Assembly: GCF_023555375.1 (NCBI RefSeq)
Contig: NZ_JAJSEE010000005.1
Coordinates: 167,267 to 231,266, forward strand
Length of the DNA stretch: 64,000 bases
DNA from: Guyparkeria hydrothermalis
GTDB lineage: Bacteria; Pseudomonadota; Gammaproteobacteria; Halothiobacillales; Halothiobacillaceae
Direction of reading: 5' to 3'
The notes under the pieces: generated by a model
Databases searched by the model: none
Told to the model about the DNA's origin: nothing
Seen by the model: only the letters and a program-made list of their open reading frames with translations
Translations under genes and position numbers: made by a program
Shown here: piece after piece, positions 29,799-38,550 of the stretch
How positions within the stretch are numbered: position 1 is the first letter of the stretch
Layout of the letters: the number at the start of each line of letters is the position of its first letter

Positions 29799-30545
29799 TC
29801 AGACTCCTGTCCAGATCAGGTTCAACACGACCGCGGCGACAATCACGCCCGCGAAGGCCCAGGCCAGGGGGACGGGCAGGTCGGCGACGTTCTTGCCGCT
29901 ACGCGGACCGAAGACGGTGTCCCGCAGCAGACGGGTGCCGGCCCAGCTCCACAGCAGCCAGGTCAGCAGCGCCACGATCACCGGCGCGGGGTCGCTTTCG
30001 AGCAGCAGGTCGAGCATGACGAAGAAGCCGGGCGAGATCGGCAACGCCATCGCGGCGAGCAGCACCACCGTGATCAGGCCGGCGAGCCGGGGGATGTCCC
30101 GTGCCATGCCGGTGACCAGGCCGGAGTAGGCCGCGCCCAGGCGGCGTTCCAGCAGCGTGGTGACCGCCACTAGCAGGGCCGGTGCGACGGCAAAGCCGAG
30201 CACGAAGGCATGCAGGTCGATCGCCCGCGCGCCGTCGGCCGCCATCACCCAGGTCAGCGCGAAGGCCGAGGTGGCCAGCATGGCGGCCCACTGGCCCAGT
30301 TCGCGCACGGTGAGCAGGCGCCAGGCGTAGAAGGCGGCGGTGATCAGGCCCCACCAGAGGAAGACGCTTCCGGTCAGCGGCACGCCGGCGGTCAGCACCA
30401 GCAGCACGCCGATCTGCGGCCAGACGAGGATCAGAGCCGCGCGGACCACGGGGTTGTTGAATCGCCCCAGCAGCCAGTTGAAGGCCATGCTCAGGGGGAA
30501 CAGGGGCAGGAAGAACCCTGCCAGCAACAGCAACAGCGTGTTCAT
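29799..30545 (-). CDS. Multi-pass membrane protein between dabB and dabA
   Basis: A 248-residue hydrophobic protein with about seven predicted membrane segments, starting MNTLLLLLAGFFLPLFPLSM. It begins 1 base after dabB and ends 4 bases before dabA, so it is tightly coupled. I recognise no named family; it could be an accessory membrane subunit of the DAB complex, which needs only DabA and DabB in tested systems. Confidence 0.8.
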   Translation of the reverse strand: MNTLLLLLAGFFLPLFPLSMAFNWLLGRFNNPVVRAALILVWPQIGVLLVLTAGVPLTGSVFLWWGLITAAFYAWRLLTVRELGQWAAMLATSAFALTWVMAADGARAIDLHAFVLGFAVAPALLVAVTTLLERRLGAAYSGLVTGMARDIPRLAGLITVVLLAAMALPISPGFFVMLDLLLESDPAPVIVALLTWLLWSWAGTRLLRDTVFGPRSGKNVADLPVPLAWAFAGVIVAAVVLNLIWTGV

Positions 30546-30546
30546 G

Positions 30547-32229
30547 TCAGCGCCACCTCATCCAGACATTGATGCGCTTGGAGCCCGCCAGCAGGGCCTG
30601 GCTCAGCCGCTCGTACAGGTCGGCGATGTACAGCTCGCGCGAGATCAGCGAGTAGAGCGTCAGCCGCAGTTCGGTGAAGCGGTTGCCGAACAGGGATTCC
30701 TCGCGGCTGGCGAGATAGCTGCCGATCCAGCCGACCAGCACGATCAGGCCCAGCAGGATGACCAGCCCGTCGAAGGTCACCGCGTCGAGCCCCGCGGCGT
30801 GATACAGCGCCTCGCGGAAGGCCGCATCCGGGTAGAGGAAGGTCTCGAAGGTGTGACCGATGATGCTGTAGCCGATCACGATCAGGGCGAACGAGAGCAG
30901 GATCATCAGCATCATGCGCACCGGGTTGGTCGCATCCAGTCGATGGGTGGCGAACAGCACCTGCACGCCGGTGATCCAGCCGAAGAACAGGAGCACGATC
31001 GCGCCCTGTTTCTGGAAGAAGTCCGGCGAGACCGCCCAGTGCGCCAGCAGGAGGATGGCCAGCGGTACGACCAGGGTCACCACGCCGATGGCGAGCCATG
31101 GTAGTCGCGTCGGCTTGCCGGTCTTGCGGTCGACCAGGAAGGTGTACAGCGGGTTCTGCGGCACGTCGTCGTGGCGGCGCGCATCCCCGATCAGGTCACC
31201 CGAACTCAGGAACATGGTCGCCTTGAACATGCCGTGGGCGATCAGGTGGAACACGGCCAGCGAAAACGCCCCGACGCCCGTTTCCATGATCATGAAGCCC
31301 ATCTGGCCCATGGTGGAGTAGCCCAGCGACTTCTTGATGTCGTTCTGCGTGAGCATCAATACCGAGCCGATCACGGCGGTAAGCAGGCCGACCACGAACA
31401 GCAGGTGCAGCACCCCGTCGGCATTGACGAAGGCCGGGGCGAAGCGGTTGATGATGATGCCGCCGGCGTTGACGATGCCCGCGTGCATCAATGCCGAGAC
31501 CGGCGTCGGGCCGTCCATGGTGTAGGGCAGCCAGGTGTGCAGCGGGAACTGGGCGGACTTGGCGAAGGCCGAGACGGCGATCAGCCCGGCCGCGGTGATC
31601 GCCGCGGGCATGCCGAACACCTCGGTGTCCGGGGCGGCCATCAGCCGGTCGAACAGCGTCGGGAAGTCCAGCGCCCCGTAGGCCTGGAACAAGATCACGG
31701 CCGCCAGGACCATCGGCAGGTCGCCGATGCGGTAGGTCAGGAAGGTCCAGAAGGCATAGCGCTCGCCCGGCCGGGATTCGGTGTTCTGGCCGAGCAGGAA
31801 GTACATCATCACGCTGACCAGGTGCCAGGCGATCAGCAGGGTGATGAGGTCACCGGCCGTGACGAACAGCAGGATCGACGCCGTCATCAGGTCGAGCAGC
31901 ATGAAGAAGCGCGCGTAGCCCGGCTCCTCGGCCATGTAGCGCACCGAGTAGATGTGCACGATCAGGCTGAAGCCGGAGACCACCAGCGCCATGGTGGCGC
32001 TCAGGGGGTCGAGGTAGACGCTGCCCCAGTTGCCGCCGATGCCCATCCAGCTCGGGCCCTGGTCGCTCGTGATGAAGACCACGATCTGCCAGAGGGCGAC
32101 GAGGAAGGTGATCACCCCCATGCCCACGCTCAACTGGGCGACCCGCCGGCCGAGCCGGCCGGCCAGCAGGTGCACCAGCAGGGCGGAGAGCACCGGCAAT
32201 AAAGGGATCAACCATTGCAGTTTGATCAT
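30547..32229 (-). CDS. dabB: DabB, NuoL/Mrp-like ion-translocating subunit of DAB
   Basis: A 560-residue antiporter-like membrane protein with more than ten hydrophobic segments. The core motifs are MAEEPGYARFFMLLDLMTAS, AKSAQFPLHTWLPYTMDGPTPVSALMHAGIVNAGGIIINRF (key Lys and His of proton-pumping NuoL proteins) and TQNDIKKSLGYSTMGQMGFM. It is predicted to use proton or sodium flow to drive DabA. A short C-terminus distinguishes it from true NuoL. Confidence 0.95.
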   Translation of the reverse strand: MIKLQWLIPLLPVLSALLVHLLAGRLGRRVAQLSVGMGVITFLVALWQIVVFITSDQGPSWMGIGGNWGSVYLDPLSATMALVVSGFSLIVHIYSVRYMAEEPGYARFFMLLDLMTASILLFVTAGDLITLLIAWHLVSVMMYFLLGQNTESRPGERYAFWTFLTYRIGDLPMVLAAVILFQAYGALDFPTLFDRLMAAPDTEVFGMPAAITAAGLIAVSAFAKSAQFPLHTWLPYTMDGPTPVSALMHAGIVNAGGIIINRFAPAFVNADGVLHLLFVVGLLTAVIGSVLMLTQNDIKKSLGYSTMGQMGFMIMETGVGAFSLAVFHLIAHGMFKATMFLSSGDLIGDARRHDDVPQNPLYTFLVDRKTGKPTRLPWLAIGVVTLVVPLAILLLAHWAVSPDFFQKQGAIVLLFFGWITGVQVLFATHRLDATNPVRMMLMILLSFALIVIGYSIIGHTFETFLYPDAAFREALYHAAGLDAVTFDGLVILLGLIVLVGWIGSYLASREESLFGNRFTELRLTLYSLISRELYIADLYERLSQALLAGSKRINVWMRWR

Positions 32230-32341
32230 GTCCTGACTCCATCTTTCACTGGCCGGTGCCAGTTCGCTGCAAAAAAATCTCGTTTCCGCGTGCCGACCGG
32301 GCCTCGGGGCCGGGTGGGGCGGTGATCGCCGCCCCGGCGGA

Positions 32342-34693
32342 TCAGCGGGTCATCGACAGGTACAGCGCCGGGAGCTTTTCCGGCAACCGCGACACGTGGT
32401 CGAGGACCATGAAGTTCTTCGGCCCGAACACGCGCGAGACGTACTCGTCGGCGTTGGGGTCGAGGGTGACGCAGAAGGTCTCGACGCCATGGCGATGCAG
32501 CTCCTCGACCGCCTTCTTGGTGTCGTGACGCAGGTACTGCGGATCGCGGACATCGTTGTCCGAGGGCTCGCCGTCGGACAGCAGCAGCACCAGCTTGCGC
32601 TGGCTGGGCCGCTGGCGCATCACCGAGCCGGCGTGGCGCAGGGCCGCGCCCATGCGCGTGGACAACTGGCCGGTCATGCCGGCCAGGCGCGCCTTGGCCT
32701 TGTCGCCGTAGGGTTCGCCGAAATCCTTGAAGCGGTAGTACTCGACGTCGTGGCGGCCGTTGGAATCGAAGCCGTGGATCGCGAACGGGTCGCCTACGCG
32801 GTGGATGGCATCGGCGAGCAGGGCGGCCGCCTCGCGCGAGAGGTCCAGCACCGTGGTCTCCTCGTCGCCGCGCCCGAGCACGTCGTTGGTCGACTCGGAC
32901 AGGTCGATCAACAGCATCACCGACAGATCGCGGATCTGCAGGCGCGTACGGATACCGATGCGCGGGTCCGGGGTCTGGCCCATGCGGATGTCGATCATCG
33001 CGTTCACGGCCGCGTTGAGGTCGATCTGGTCGCCGTCCTCGACCTTCTTCTCGCGCACCACGCCCTGCGGCTGGATGCCCTCGATCAGGTATTTCAGGCG
33101 CCGGACCAGCGGCTTGTGGCGATCGAGGATCGCGTCGATGGTCTCGGGGTCGCCGTCGACCGGGCGCTTCTCGTTGATGGTGGTCCAGTACGGGCGCTCG
33201 AGCTGGGACATGTAATCCCACTCGTGGTAGTGCACCGGCGAGAGCGTGCGGTCCTCGGCGAAGATGTCCGAGTACTTGCGCCCGTGGTTGTCGTAGAGCT
33301 CGGTGCCCAGGACCCAGATCTCGTCGGCGTCCTCCGCGGAGATGTACTCGACGTCGAGCGAGTTGAGCATCTCCATGAGCGTGACGTAGCGACGCTTGTC
33401 GTCGACGCTGCCTTGTTGCTGGATCTCGAACGCCGACTCGGGCTTCTCGAACAGAAAGCGGTTGTCGTCGCGGTAGGGGATGCTGGGCACGTCCTGGCTG
33501 GGGCTGAAGTGCAGACCCAGCTCGTTGGCGCGCTCGGCCAGTGCCAGGCCGGCGGCGCGGACGCGCTCGTAGTCCTCGAGGTCCTCGCGGATGTGGCCGA
33601 CCGCCTCGCGGGCCTGAGCGATCAGCGGGTGGTCGTCGACGTAATCGGGGTCGAGCAGGGCGAGCGCGATGCGGTCGAGCAACGGGCCGACACGGTCCGG
33701 ATCGGTTTCCTCGTGGCGGTTGACCGCGATTCGCGCGATGCGGGTCCACAGCGGCGCGAGCCCCGGGAAGTCCTTGCCGGCCAGGGTCTCGACGCGCGCG
33801 TCCTCCATCAGGCCGATGAAGGTCTGCTGCAGCTTGGAGGCGTCCTCGGACTCGGCGTCGAAGCCCGAGTAGATCATGTGCCCGGCGGCGTGCGAGGCCG
33901 CGGCGCGGTAGAGATTGACGCCGTCGACCGAGGAATCGTCGCGGTCGACGTAGTCATCGAAGGCATCGGGCAGGTTGATGAACGGCCCTTCGATGAAGGG
34001 GCGGTAGCCCTCGCGGCTCTCGAAGTCGCCCGAAGTGGGGCGCATCAGGAAATTGCGTGCCCACAGTGCGCGTAGATACATGACCAGGCGGCGCTGGACG
34101 TCGACGAACAGGGTGCCGCGACGCTCCTTCTGCAGCACGGCCTCGGCATCGGGGCTGGCCAGGCTGAAGTAGGCGTCCAGCGCATCGAAGTCGTTGCGGT
34201 GGGCGTTGATGCCCCAGGTCGCCCAGCGGCGCAGGCCACCCAGGGTGAGCACCTCGAGCAGGTGGTCGAGCTGCGTGAGCATGGGGCGCAGGGCGCGTGG
34301 CGCCTGCGCGAGAATGAAGTTGACCAGTGACAGGTACTGCTGGAACAGCGAGGCCTCGCCGAGGCGGTTCGCGGCCACCGGTGAGGTGGAGAACAGCAGG
34401 ACGAGTACGGCGCCACTGGTCTTGGAGAACATCTTGATCGCCATCGAGAGGAGCTCGAAGGCGGCATCGGTACCGATCTCCCGGGCCACCTGCGGCAGGC
34501 TCTCGATGTAGGCGAGGACCAGTTCCTCGCCCCGACCCAGCGATTGCAGGCTGATCGCGCCCTCGAGGTAGGCCTCGAGCGCACGCGGCGAGAACACCCG
34601 CGAGGCGTCCACCCAGTGGATCTCGAGGATCTCGCGTGCGGATTCGCCCAGTTCGTCGAGGCGCTCCTGGTCTTCTAGCCGTGCACTCGTCAT
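32342..34693 (-). CDS. cbbO: CbbO, RuBisCO activase adaptor with VWA domain
   Basis: A 783-residue partner of CbbQ. The N-terminal half (about 1-560) is the CbbO-specific region. The C-terminal von Willebrand A domain has the metal-binding MIDAS motif LLIDLSESTND (about 590), followed by STRMGAALRHAG and LLLLSDGEPSDND. The adaptor recruits the CbbQ hexamer to inhibited RuBisCO. The gene lies between mcdB and dabB. Confidence 0.95.
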   Translation of the reverse strand: MTSARLEDQERLDELGESAREILEIHWVDASRVFSPRALEAYLEGAISLQSLGRGEELVLAYIESLPQVAREIGTDAAFELLSMAIKMFSKTSGAVLVLLFSTSPVAANRLGEASLFQQYLSLVNFILAQAPRALRPMLTQLDHLLEVLTLGGLRRWATWGINAHRNDFDALDAYFSLASPDAEAVLQKERRGTLFVDVQRRLVMYLRALWARNFLMRPTSGDFESREGYRPFIEGPFINLPDAFDDYVDRDDSSVDGVNLYRAAASHAAGHMIYSGFDAESEDASKLQQTFIGLMEDARVETLAGKDFPGLAPLWTRIARIAVNRHEETDPDRVGPLLDRIALALLDPDYVDDHPLIAQAREAVGHIREDLEDYERVRAAGLALAERANELGLHFSPSQDVPSIPYRDDNRFLFEKPESAFEIQQQGSVDDKRRYVTLMEMLNSLDVEYISAEDADEIWVLGTELYDNHGRKYSDIFAEDRTLSPVHYHEWDYMSQLERPYWTTINEKRPVDGDPETIDAILDRHKPLVRRLKYLIEGIQPQGVVREKKVEDGDQIDLNAAVNAMIDIRMGQTPDPRIGIRTRLQIRDLSVMLLIDLSESTNDVLGRGDEETTVLDLSREAAALLADAIHRVGDPFAIHGFDSNGRHDVEYYRFKDFGEPYGDKAKARLAGMTGQLSTRMGAALRHAGSVMRQRPSQRKLVLLLSDGEPSDNDVRDPQYLRHDTKKAVEELHRHGVETFCVTLDPNADEYVSRVFGPKNFMVLDHVSRLPEKLPALYLSMTR

Positions 34694-34820
34694 GGCATCG
34701 ATCGTGGCTCTGCTTGTGGCAAGGAAGAAAGTGGCCGGCGCGGGGCCGGCCTAGACAACGGGTCAGTACGACTGCCGGGCTCGTGTGGCCTGGCGGATCG
34801 CGCGGACCTCGCCGCGGCGA

Positions 34821-35165
34821 TCAGTCCGGCCAGACGCGGCGCGGATGCAGCGGCTGCTTTCCCTGGCCCGGTGCCTGCGACTTGGCCGCCGGCTTGCGGG
34901 TGGTGCTGGACTTGGCGGCCGGCTTGCTGGCGGGCTTCTTGGCCGCGGGCTTGCGCGCGGTCGTCTTCGGGGCCGGCTTGCGGGCCGGGGTGGCGCGCTT
35001 GGCCGGGGCCTTGCTGGCCGTGGCGGTCGAGGCCGCCGGCTTGGCCGCCGTGCTGCTCGCTGCCGCGGGCTTGGTTTCGGTCTTGGCGGTCTCGGCCGGC
35101 TTGTTCGGAGTGGCCTGGGACTCGGACTTCACGCTGGCGCTCAGCTTGTCTTCCAACTTGCTCAT
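34821..35165 (-). CDS. mcdB: McdB-like carboxysome positioning adaptor (disordered)
   Basis: A 114-residue low-complexity protein, almost entirely Ala, Lys, Pro, Thr and Ser after the first 12 residues. It ends in PLHPRRVWPD with one Trp near the C-terminus. Disorder and a C-terminal Trp are reported features of proteobacterial alpha-McdB. Its ATG overlaps the mcdA stop. It would link carboxysomes to the McdA gradient on the nucleoid. Sequence alone is weak; context makes the call. Confidence 0.75.
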   Translation of the reverse strand: MSKLEDKLSASVKSESQATPNKPAETAKTETKPAAASSTAAKPAASTATASKAPAKRATPARKPAPKTTARKPAAKKPASKPAAKSSTTRKPAAKSQAPGQGKQPLHPRRVWPD

Positions 35166-35800
35166 GATGGCGTTACCTCGTCAATGATGTTCTCGATTTC
35201 GTCCACCGCCGCACGACCGCGGCCGCCAAGCTGGTAGACGCTCACTCCTTCCACGACCGCCGTTCGATAGGCGGCCCGACGACGCACCGCCGCCGGGAGG
35301 ACAGGCAAGCCAAGGCCCGTGACGGCGTTCTGCATGGCACGGGTCATGGCGCTGCGCGGTTCGGTCTGATTGAGCAACAGAGCCGCCGAAAGGGATTCGT
35401 TGCCGTTCTCGCGGGCCTTGTTGACCGCCTTGACGGTGTCGGCACTCGCCCAGAGGTCGAGCGGCGAGGGGAGAACGGGGATCAGGACCTGGTGACTGTG
35501 GAGCAGCAGCTCGATGGTCACGTTCATGTCGAGTGAGGGCGGGCAGTCGACGATGACGTAGTCGCAGGACTCACGCGCGGCGGCGAGGTTGGCGTGCGCG
35601 TCGTCGTGATCGTCGAACAGGCGGGGCAGGCCGGACTTGGCCTCGCCCCAGCCGGACCAGTGGCGCAACGCCCCCTGGGGATCGGCGTCGATCAGGCCGA
35701 CCTCGGCCCGCCGGGCAAGCCCGGAGGCGAGGTTGATCGACAGCGTGGTCTTGCCACAGCCGCCTTTGAGATTGGCCAGTGCGATGACGTGTGCGGCCAT
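35162..35800 (-). CDS. mcdA: McdA, ParA-type ATPase positioning carboxysomes
   Basis: A 212-residue ParA/MinD-family ATPase. It has the deviant Walker A KGGCGKTT (residues 12-19), the DADPQG Walker A' region (LIDADPQGALRHW) and YVIVDCPPSLD. ATP-bound McdA coats the nucleoid and is released by McdB, spreading carboxysomes along the cell. Located in the operon between the acRAF-like gene and mcdB. Confidence 0.9.
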   Translation of the reverse strand: MAAHVIALANLKGGCGKTTLSINLASGLARRAEVGLIDADPQGALRHWSGWGEAKSGLPRLFDDHDDAHANLAAARESCDYVIVDCPPSLDMNVTIELLLHSHQVLIPVLPSPLDLWASADTVKAVNKARENGNESLSAALLLNQTEPRSAMTRAMQNAVTGLGLPVLPAAVRRRAAYRTAVVEGVSVYQLGGRGRAAVDEIENIIDEVTPS

Positions 35801-35835
35801 GGTGTCACCCTCCTTGATGGGGTCAGCCTGCCAGG

Positions 35836-36117
35836 TTAACCCGCTTGCTGGGTCTGTTCGGCCAGTTCGGTGGCCTGTTTGGCAAAGCGTACCTCGAGAT
35901 CACCGAGCGTCTCCTCGAGCGGGGAGACGTTGACGCTCACCTGCGTGCGGTCGAACTGCAGGCTCGGGTGGTAACCCATCTCCTCGGAGACCTCGGCGAG
36001 CCGGTCGAGGAAATCGCGCGTCTGCGAGTAGTCCGCGAACTCGAACTTGCGGATCAGCATGGGGGGGCGCTTCTGGGTCTGCCAGCCGTCCACCTGAATG
36101 TCGGTCGTCTCAGCCAT
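35836..36117 (-). CDS. acRAF, pterin-4a-carbinolamine dehydratase-like RuBisCO assembly factor
   Basis: A 93-residue PCD/DCoH-fold protein: GWQTQKRPPMLIRKFEFADYSQTRDFLDRLAEVSEEMGYHP. The catalytic His-His of true dehydratases (usually HHP) is reduced to YHP, as in alpha-carboxysome RuBisCO assembly factors (acRAF), which help form the RuBisCO holoenzyme. The ATG at 36117 is chosen; the upstream in-frame extension lies in the repeat. Confidence 0.88.
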   Translation of the reverse strand: MAETTDIQVDGWQTQKRPPMLIRKFEFADYSQTRDFLDRLAEVSEEMGYHPSLQFDRTQVSVNVSPLEETLGDLEVRFAKQATELAEQTQQAG

Positions 36118-36148
36118 GTGCGTTCTCCCTGAGAACTCGTGTTGTCTT

Positions 36149-36416
36149 GGGAAGGTCTGCGCGAATGCCATGCCACTCTGGCTTGGCGAGTCGTTCGTGG
36201 TCAAGGCGCGATGTCGCCGGCGTGCCGGTGGTCACGTCAAGGCATCGCAACGCGGAGCACGGGCGACTCGCCAAGCCCCGCAGGGCGCGCCTTGAGCCGG
36301 ACATCTGCTGCGTTGTCGTCCTTGGAAAGGGAGTCACCCTTCCACGGCGGACGAGCGCCTTGCATCTGCCCGGCTCAAGGCGCGCAGAGCGGTATGTCAT
36401 TCGCTCAGCCCTTCCC
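36149..36416 (+). repeat. Cloverleaf intergenic repeat, copy 6 (arms A+B), inside carboxysome operon
   Basis: The outer stem GGGAAGGTCTGCGCGAATGCC pairs imperfectly with the right end (GGTATGTCATTCGCTCAGCCCTTCCC). The GGAAGG/CCTTCC change relative to GGAAAC is matched on both sides. Arms A and B are standard. It separates the bacterioferritin-like and acRAF-like genes, and its last base starts the bacterioferritin-like stop codon. Confidence 0.9.
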
Positions 36417-36832
36417 TAACCGCCGAGCTGACGGACGTGGCCCAGCTCTTCGTTGAACAGATGGGCAAAGAGGGCGCCGGTCTCGTCCGGCTGGAATCGC
36501 CGGAACCAGTTGGCGGCGTCCTCGTAGAACCGCACGGTCTCCCACTCCTTGGTCCGGGCGAGGGCCAGGAGTTCCTCCGGGTCGCGGCCGGGCCGGACCG
36601 GGGCGAGGGAGAGCGCCGGCGGGGCGAACCCCAACAGCAACATCTGTCGGGTGACGAGGTCGGCGTGCCCCATTTCCTCGTCCGACAGGCGCGTCAATTG
36701 TTCGGCCAGCGACTGCTGGCCCCAGAGCGATGCCAACGTGGCACGGGTGGCATGCTGCTGGGCGGCTTCCATTTCCAGTTCCAGGGCGCGTCCGAGCAGC
36801 CCGATCACACGCGAATTGTTCCGCATGCTCAT
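36416..36832 (-). CDS. Bacterioferritin-like protein of the carboxysome operon
   Basis: A 138-residue four-helix ferritin-like protein: LLGRALELEMEAAQQHATRATLASLWGQ, SDEEMGHADLVTRQMLLLGF and HLFNEELGHVRQLGG. Glu and EExxH pairs resemble a di-iron site. A bacterioferritin-like gene at this place is common in alpha-carboxysome operons of sulfur bacteria; its role is not established. GAGGA precedes the ATG. The TAG stop lies at the edge of repeat copy 6. Confidence 0.85.
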   Translation of the reverse strand: MSMRNNSRVIGLLGRALELEMEAAQQHATRATLASLWGQQSLAEQLTRLSDEEMGHADLVTRQMLLLGFAPPALSLAPVRPGRDPEELLALARTKEWETVRFYEDAANWFRRFQPDETGALFAHLFNEELGHVRQLGG

Positions 36833-36875
36833 TGCTAATCCTCGTCTCAGGTATCAGCCATCAAGCAGCGATGCG

Positions 36876-37202
36876 TCACGCGATAGACGGGACGCACCAG
36901 GAGGATTCGCAGTGGGCGGCATCCTCCGGCAGGATCGTCTCGACCTCACCATGCACGCGGGCAATGATGTGGGCGGCCACCAGGCCGTCGCCGACGCGCT
37001 CGCAGGCATCGGCGCCGGCACGTACGGCAGCGTTCACGGCCCCGGTCTCGCCGCGCACGAGAACGGTGACGTAACCGCCACCGACGAACGAGCGGCCGAC
37101 CAGCCGCACTTCGGCGGCCTTGGTCATTGCGTCCGCCGCCTCGATGGCAGGGACGAGGCCACGCGTTTCGATCATGCCCAGTGCAATACCGGAATTAGCC
37201 AT
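36876..37202 (-). CDS. csoS1B: CsoS1B, hexameric carboxysome shell protein
   Basis: A 108-residue BMC-domain shell protein: [51 protein letters not shown]. The pore-lining loop FVGGGY is intact. It differs from CsoS1A/C by MANS at the start, S for Q before FVGGG, and an extra C-terminal tail (EDAAHCESSWCVPSIA). H. neapolitanus CsoS1B has a similar C-terminal extension. Start at 37202 is fixed by alignment to the paralogues. Confidence 0.95.
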   Translation of the reverse strand: MANSGIALGMIETRGLVPAIEAADAMTKAAEVRLVGRSFVGGGYVTVLVRGETGAVNAAVRAGADACERVGDGLVAAHIIARVHGEVETILPEDAAHCESSWCVPSIA

Positions 37203-37234
37203 GTAATGAACCCTCAGGTCGGTCAATCCAACAA

Positions 37235-37264
37235 GAGCCGTCAGCACTCATGTCTGAACGGCTC
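37235..37264 (-). other. Intercistronic hairpin between csoS1A and csoS1B
   Basis: GAGCCGTCAG and CTGAACGGCTC form a stem with a 9-base loop and no following T-run, so it may stabilise or process mRNA. The rest of the 139-base gap shows nothing else. Confidence 0.55.
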
Positions 37265-37341
37265 CTGAAAAAGAATCTGGTTGGCAGACAGGGTCGTGCC
37301 ACGGGGACACGACCACAGGAGCCTGCTCAAATTGCGCGGAC

Positions 37342-37638
37342 TTAGGCGTCCGGCGCTTTCGGCAGAATGTTCTCTACCTCGGAGTGGACACGCGCGATGA
37401 TGTGCGCAGCGACCAGGCCGTCACCGACACGCTCACAGGCGTCGGCGCCAGCGCGAACGGCAGCGTTGACCGCGCCGGTCTCACCACGGACCAGAACGGT
37501 CACGTAACCGCCACCAACGAACTGACGACCAACCAGGCGAACCTCGGCAGCCTTGGTCATGGCGTCAGCCGCTTCGATTGCCGGCACCAGGCCGCGCGTT
37601 TCAATCATTCCCAGTGCGATACCGGATACATCAGCCAT
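37342..37638 (-). CDS. csoS1A: CsoS1A, hexameric carboxysome shell protein
   Basis: A 98-residue BMC shell hexamer forming the facets. Near-identical to the upstream paralogue, differing only at the penultimate residue (PKAPDA against PKAPEA). The FVGGGY pore loop is intact. Assigned CsoS1A by order in the operon, since sequence cannot separate A from C. Confidence 0.95.
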   Translation of the reverse strand: MADVSGIALGMIETRGLVPAIEAADAMTKAAEVRLVGRQFVGGGYVTVLVRGETGAVNAAVRAGADACERVGDGLVAAHIIARVHSEVENILPKAPDA

Positions 37639-37707
37639 TTGAGTTACTCCCAAGCTGTAGTTGAATCAGCCGGCGACGTCAGGCCGCCGACATTACGTAA
37701 ATCCGCC

Positions 37708-38004
37708 TTAGGCTTCCGGGGCTTTCGGCAGGATGTTTTCTACTTCGGAATGGACACGCGCGATGATGTGCGCAGCAACCAGACCGTCACCAACACGCTC
37801 ACAGGCGTCGGCGCCAGCGCGAACGGCGGCGTTGACCGCGCCGGTCTCGCCACGGACCAGAACGGTCACGTAACCGCCACCAACGAACTGACGACCAACC
37901 AGGCGAACCTCGGCCGCCTTGGTCATGGCGTCAGCCGCCTCGATTGCCGGCACCAGGCCGCGCGTTTCAATCATTCCCAGTGCGATACCGGATACATCAG
38001 CCAT
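37708..38004 (-). CDS. csoS1C: CsoS1C, hexameric carboxysome shell protein
   Basis: A 98-residue BMC shell protein ([20 protein letters not shown]). The first of three tandem paralogues after csoS4B, matching the csoS1C-A-B order of H. neapolitanus. GAGAGGAG lies upstream of the ATG at 38004. Confidence 0.95.
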   Translation of the reverse strand: MADVSGIALGMIETRGLVPAIEAADAMTKAAEVRLVGRQFVGGGYVTVLVRGETGAVNAAVRAGADACERVGDGLVAAHIIARVHSEVENILPKAPEA

Positions 38005-38048
38005 CTTGTCTCTCCTCTCGAACGACTTGTTAAAACGAAAACCTAATG

Positions 38049-38297
38049 TCAGCAAGGATCCCAGTGATCGATGATGCCGACAATTGTCAGATCCGTCTGG
38101 ATCGTGGGATCCGGGAGCGCCAACCGGGCGGCGGAACCGCTGACGGTGACGACCCATTTACCCTCTGGTGCCCCGACCGGATCGGCCGCGACGTTGAGTT
38201 TGCCGGACTGGTCGACCAGCACCCTCAAGGAAACGTGTTTCAACCCGGGCACACGCCGCGTGGCCACCAGGTCGGAACGTACCTGCATGATCTCCAT
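38049..38297 (-). CDS. csoS4B: CsoS4B, pentameric vertex protein
   Basis: An 82-residue BMV-fold (EutN/CcmL) protein that caps shell vertices. [26 protein letters not shown], and the closing [12 protein letters not shown] are the family pattern. It starts 1 base after csoS4A. Confidence 0.94.
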   Translation of the reverse strand: MEIMQVRSDLVATRRVPGLKHVSLRVLVDQSGKLNVAADPVGAPEGKWVVTVSGSAARLALPDPTIQTDLTIVGIIDHWDPC

Positions 38298-38298
38298 G

Positions 38299-38550
38299 TC
38301 ACTCAGCGGACCACTGGTCGATGATCCCGACGATGGTCAGGTCGGACGGGTAGGACTTGCTACCCGCGGCTTCCCGAGCCGCCGAGGAACCGACGCAGAT
38401 CACCCAGTCACCCGGGATGCAGCCGATCGCGTCCACCGCGACCTGCGGTGTGCCGCCCGGCTTGTCGGTCACGACCAGGAGCGGGCGGTGGCCCAGCTCG
38501 CCGATCCGGTTGGTCGAGACCAAGGTCTTTTCGACCCGCATGATCTTCAT
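38299..38550 (-). CDS. csoS4A: CsoS4A, pentameric vertex protein
   Basis: An 83-residue BMV-fold vertex protein: MKIMRVEKTLVSTNRIGELG, a GDWVICVGSSAAREAAGSK loop, and [11 protein letters not shown]. Its ATG overlaps the csoSCA stop (ATGA). Confidence 0.95.
   Translation of the reverse strand: MKIMRVEKTLVSTNRIGELGHRPLLVVTDKPGGTPQVAVDAIGCIPGDWVICVGSSAAREAAGSKSYPSDLTIVGIIDQWSAE

Noticed and set aside
27179..30019. 946-codon plus-strand open frame opposite dabA
   Set aside because: Shadow of dabA in a GC-rich genome; no recognisable protein motifs and no ribosome binding site.
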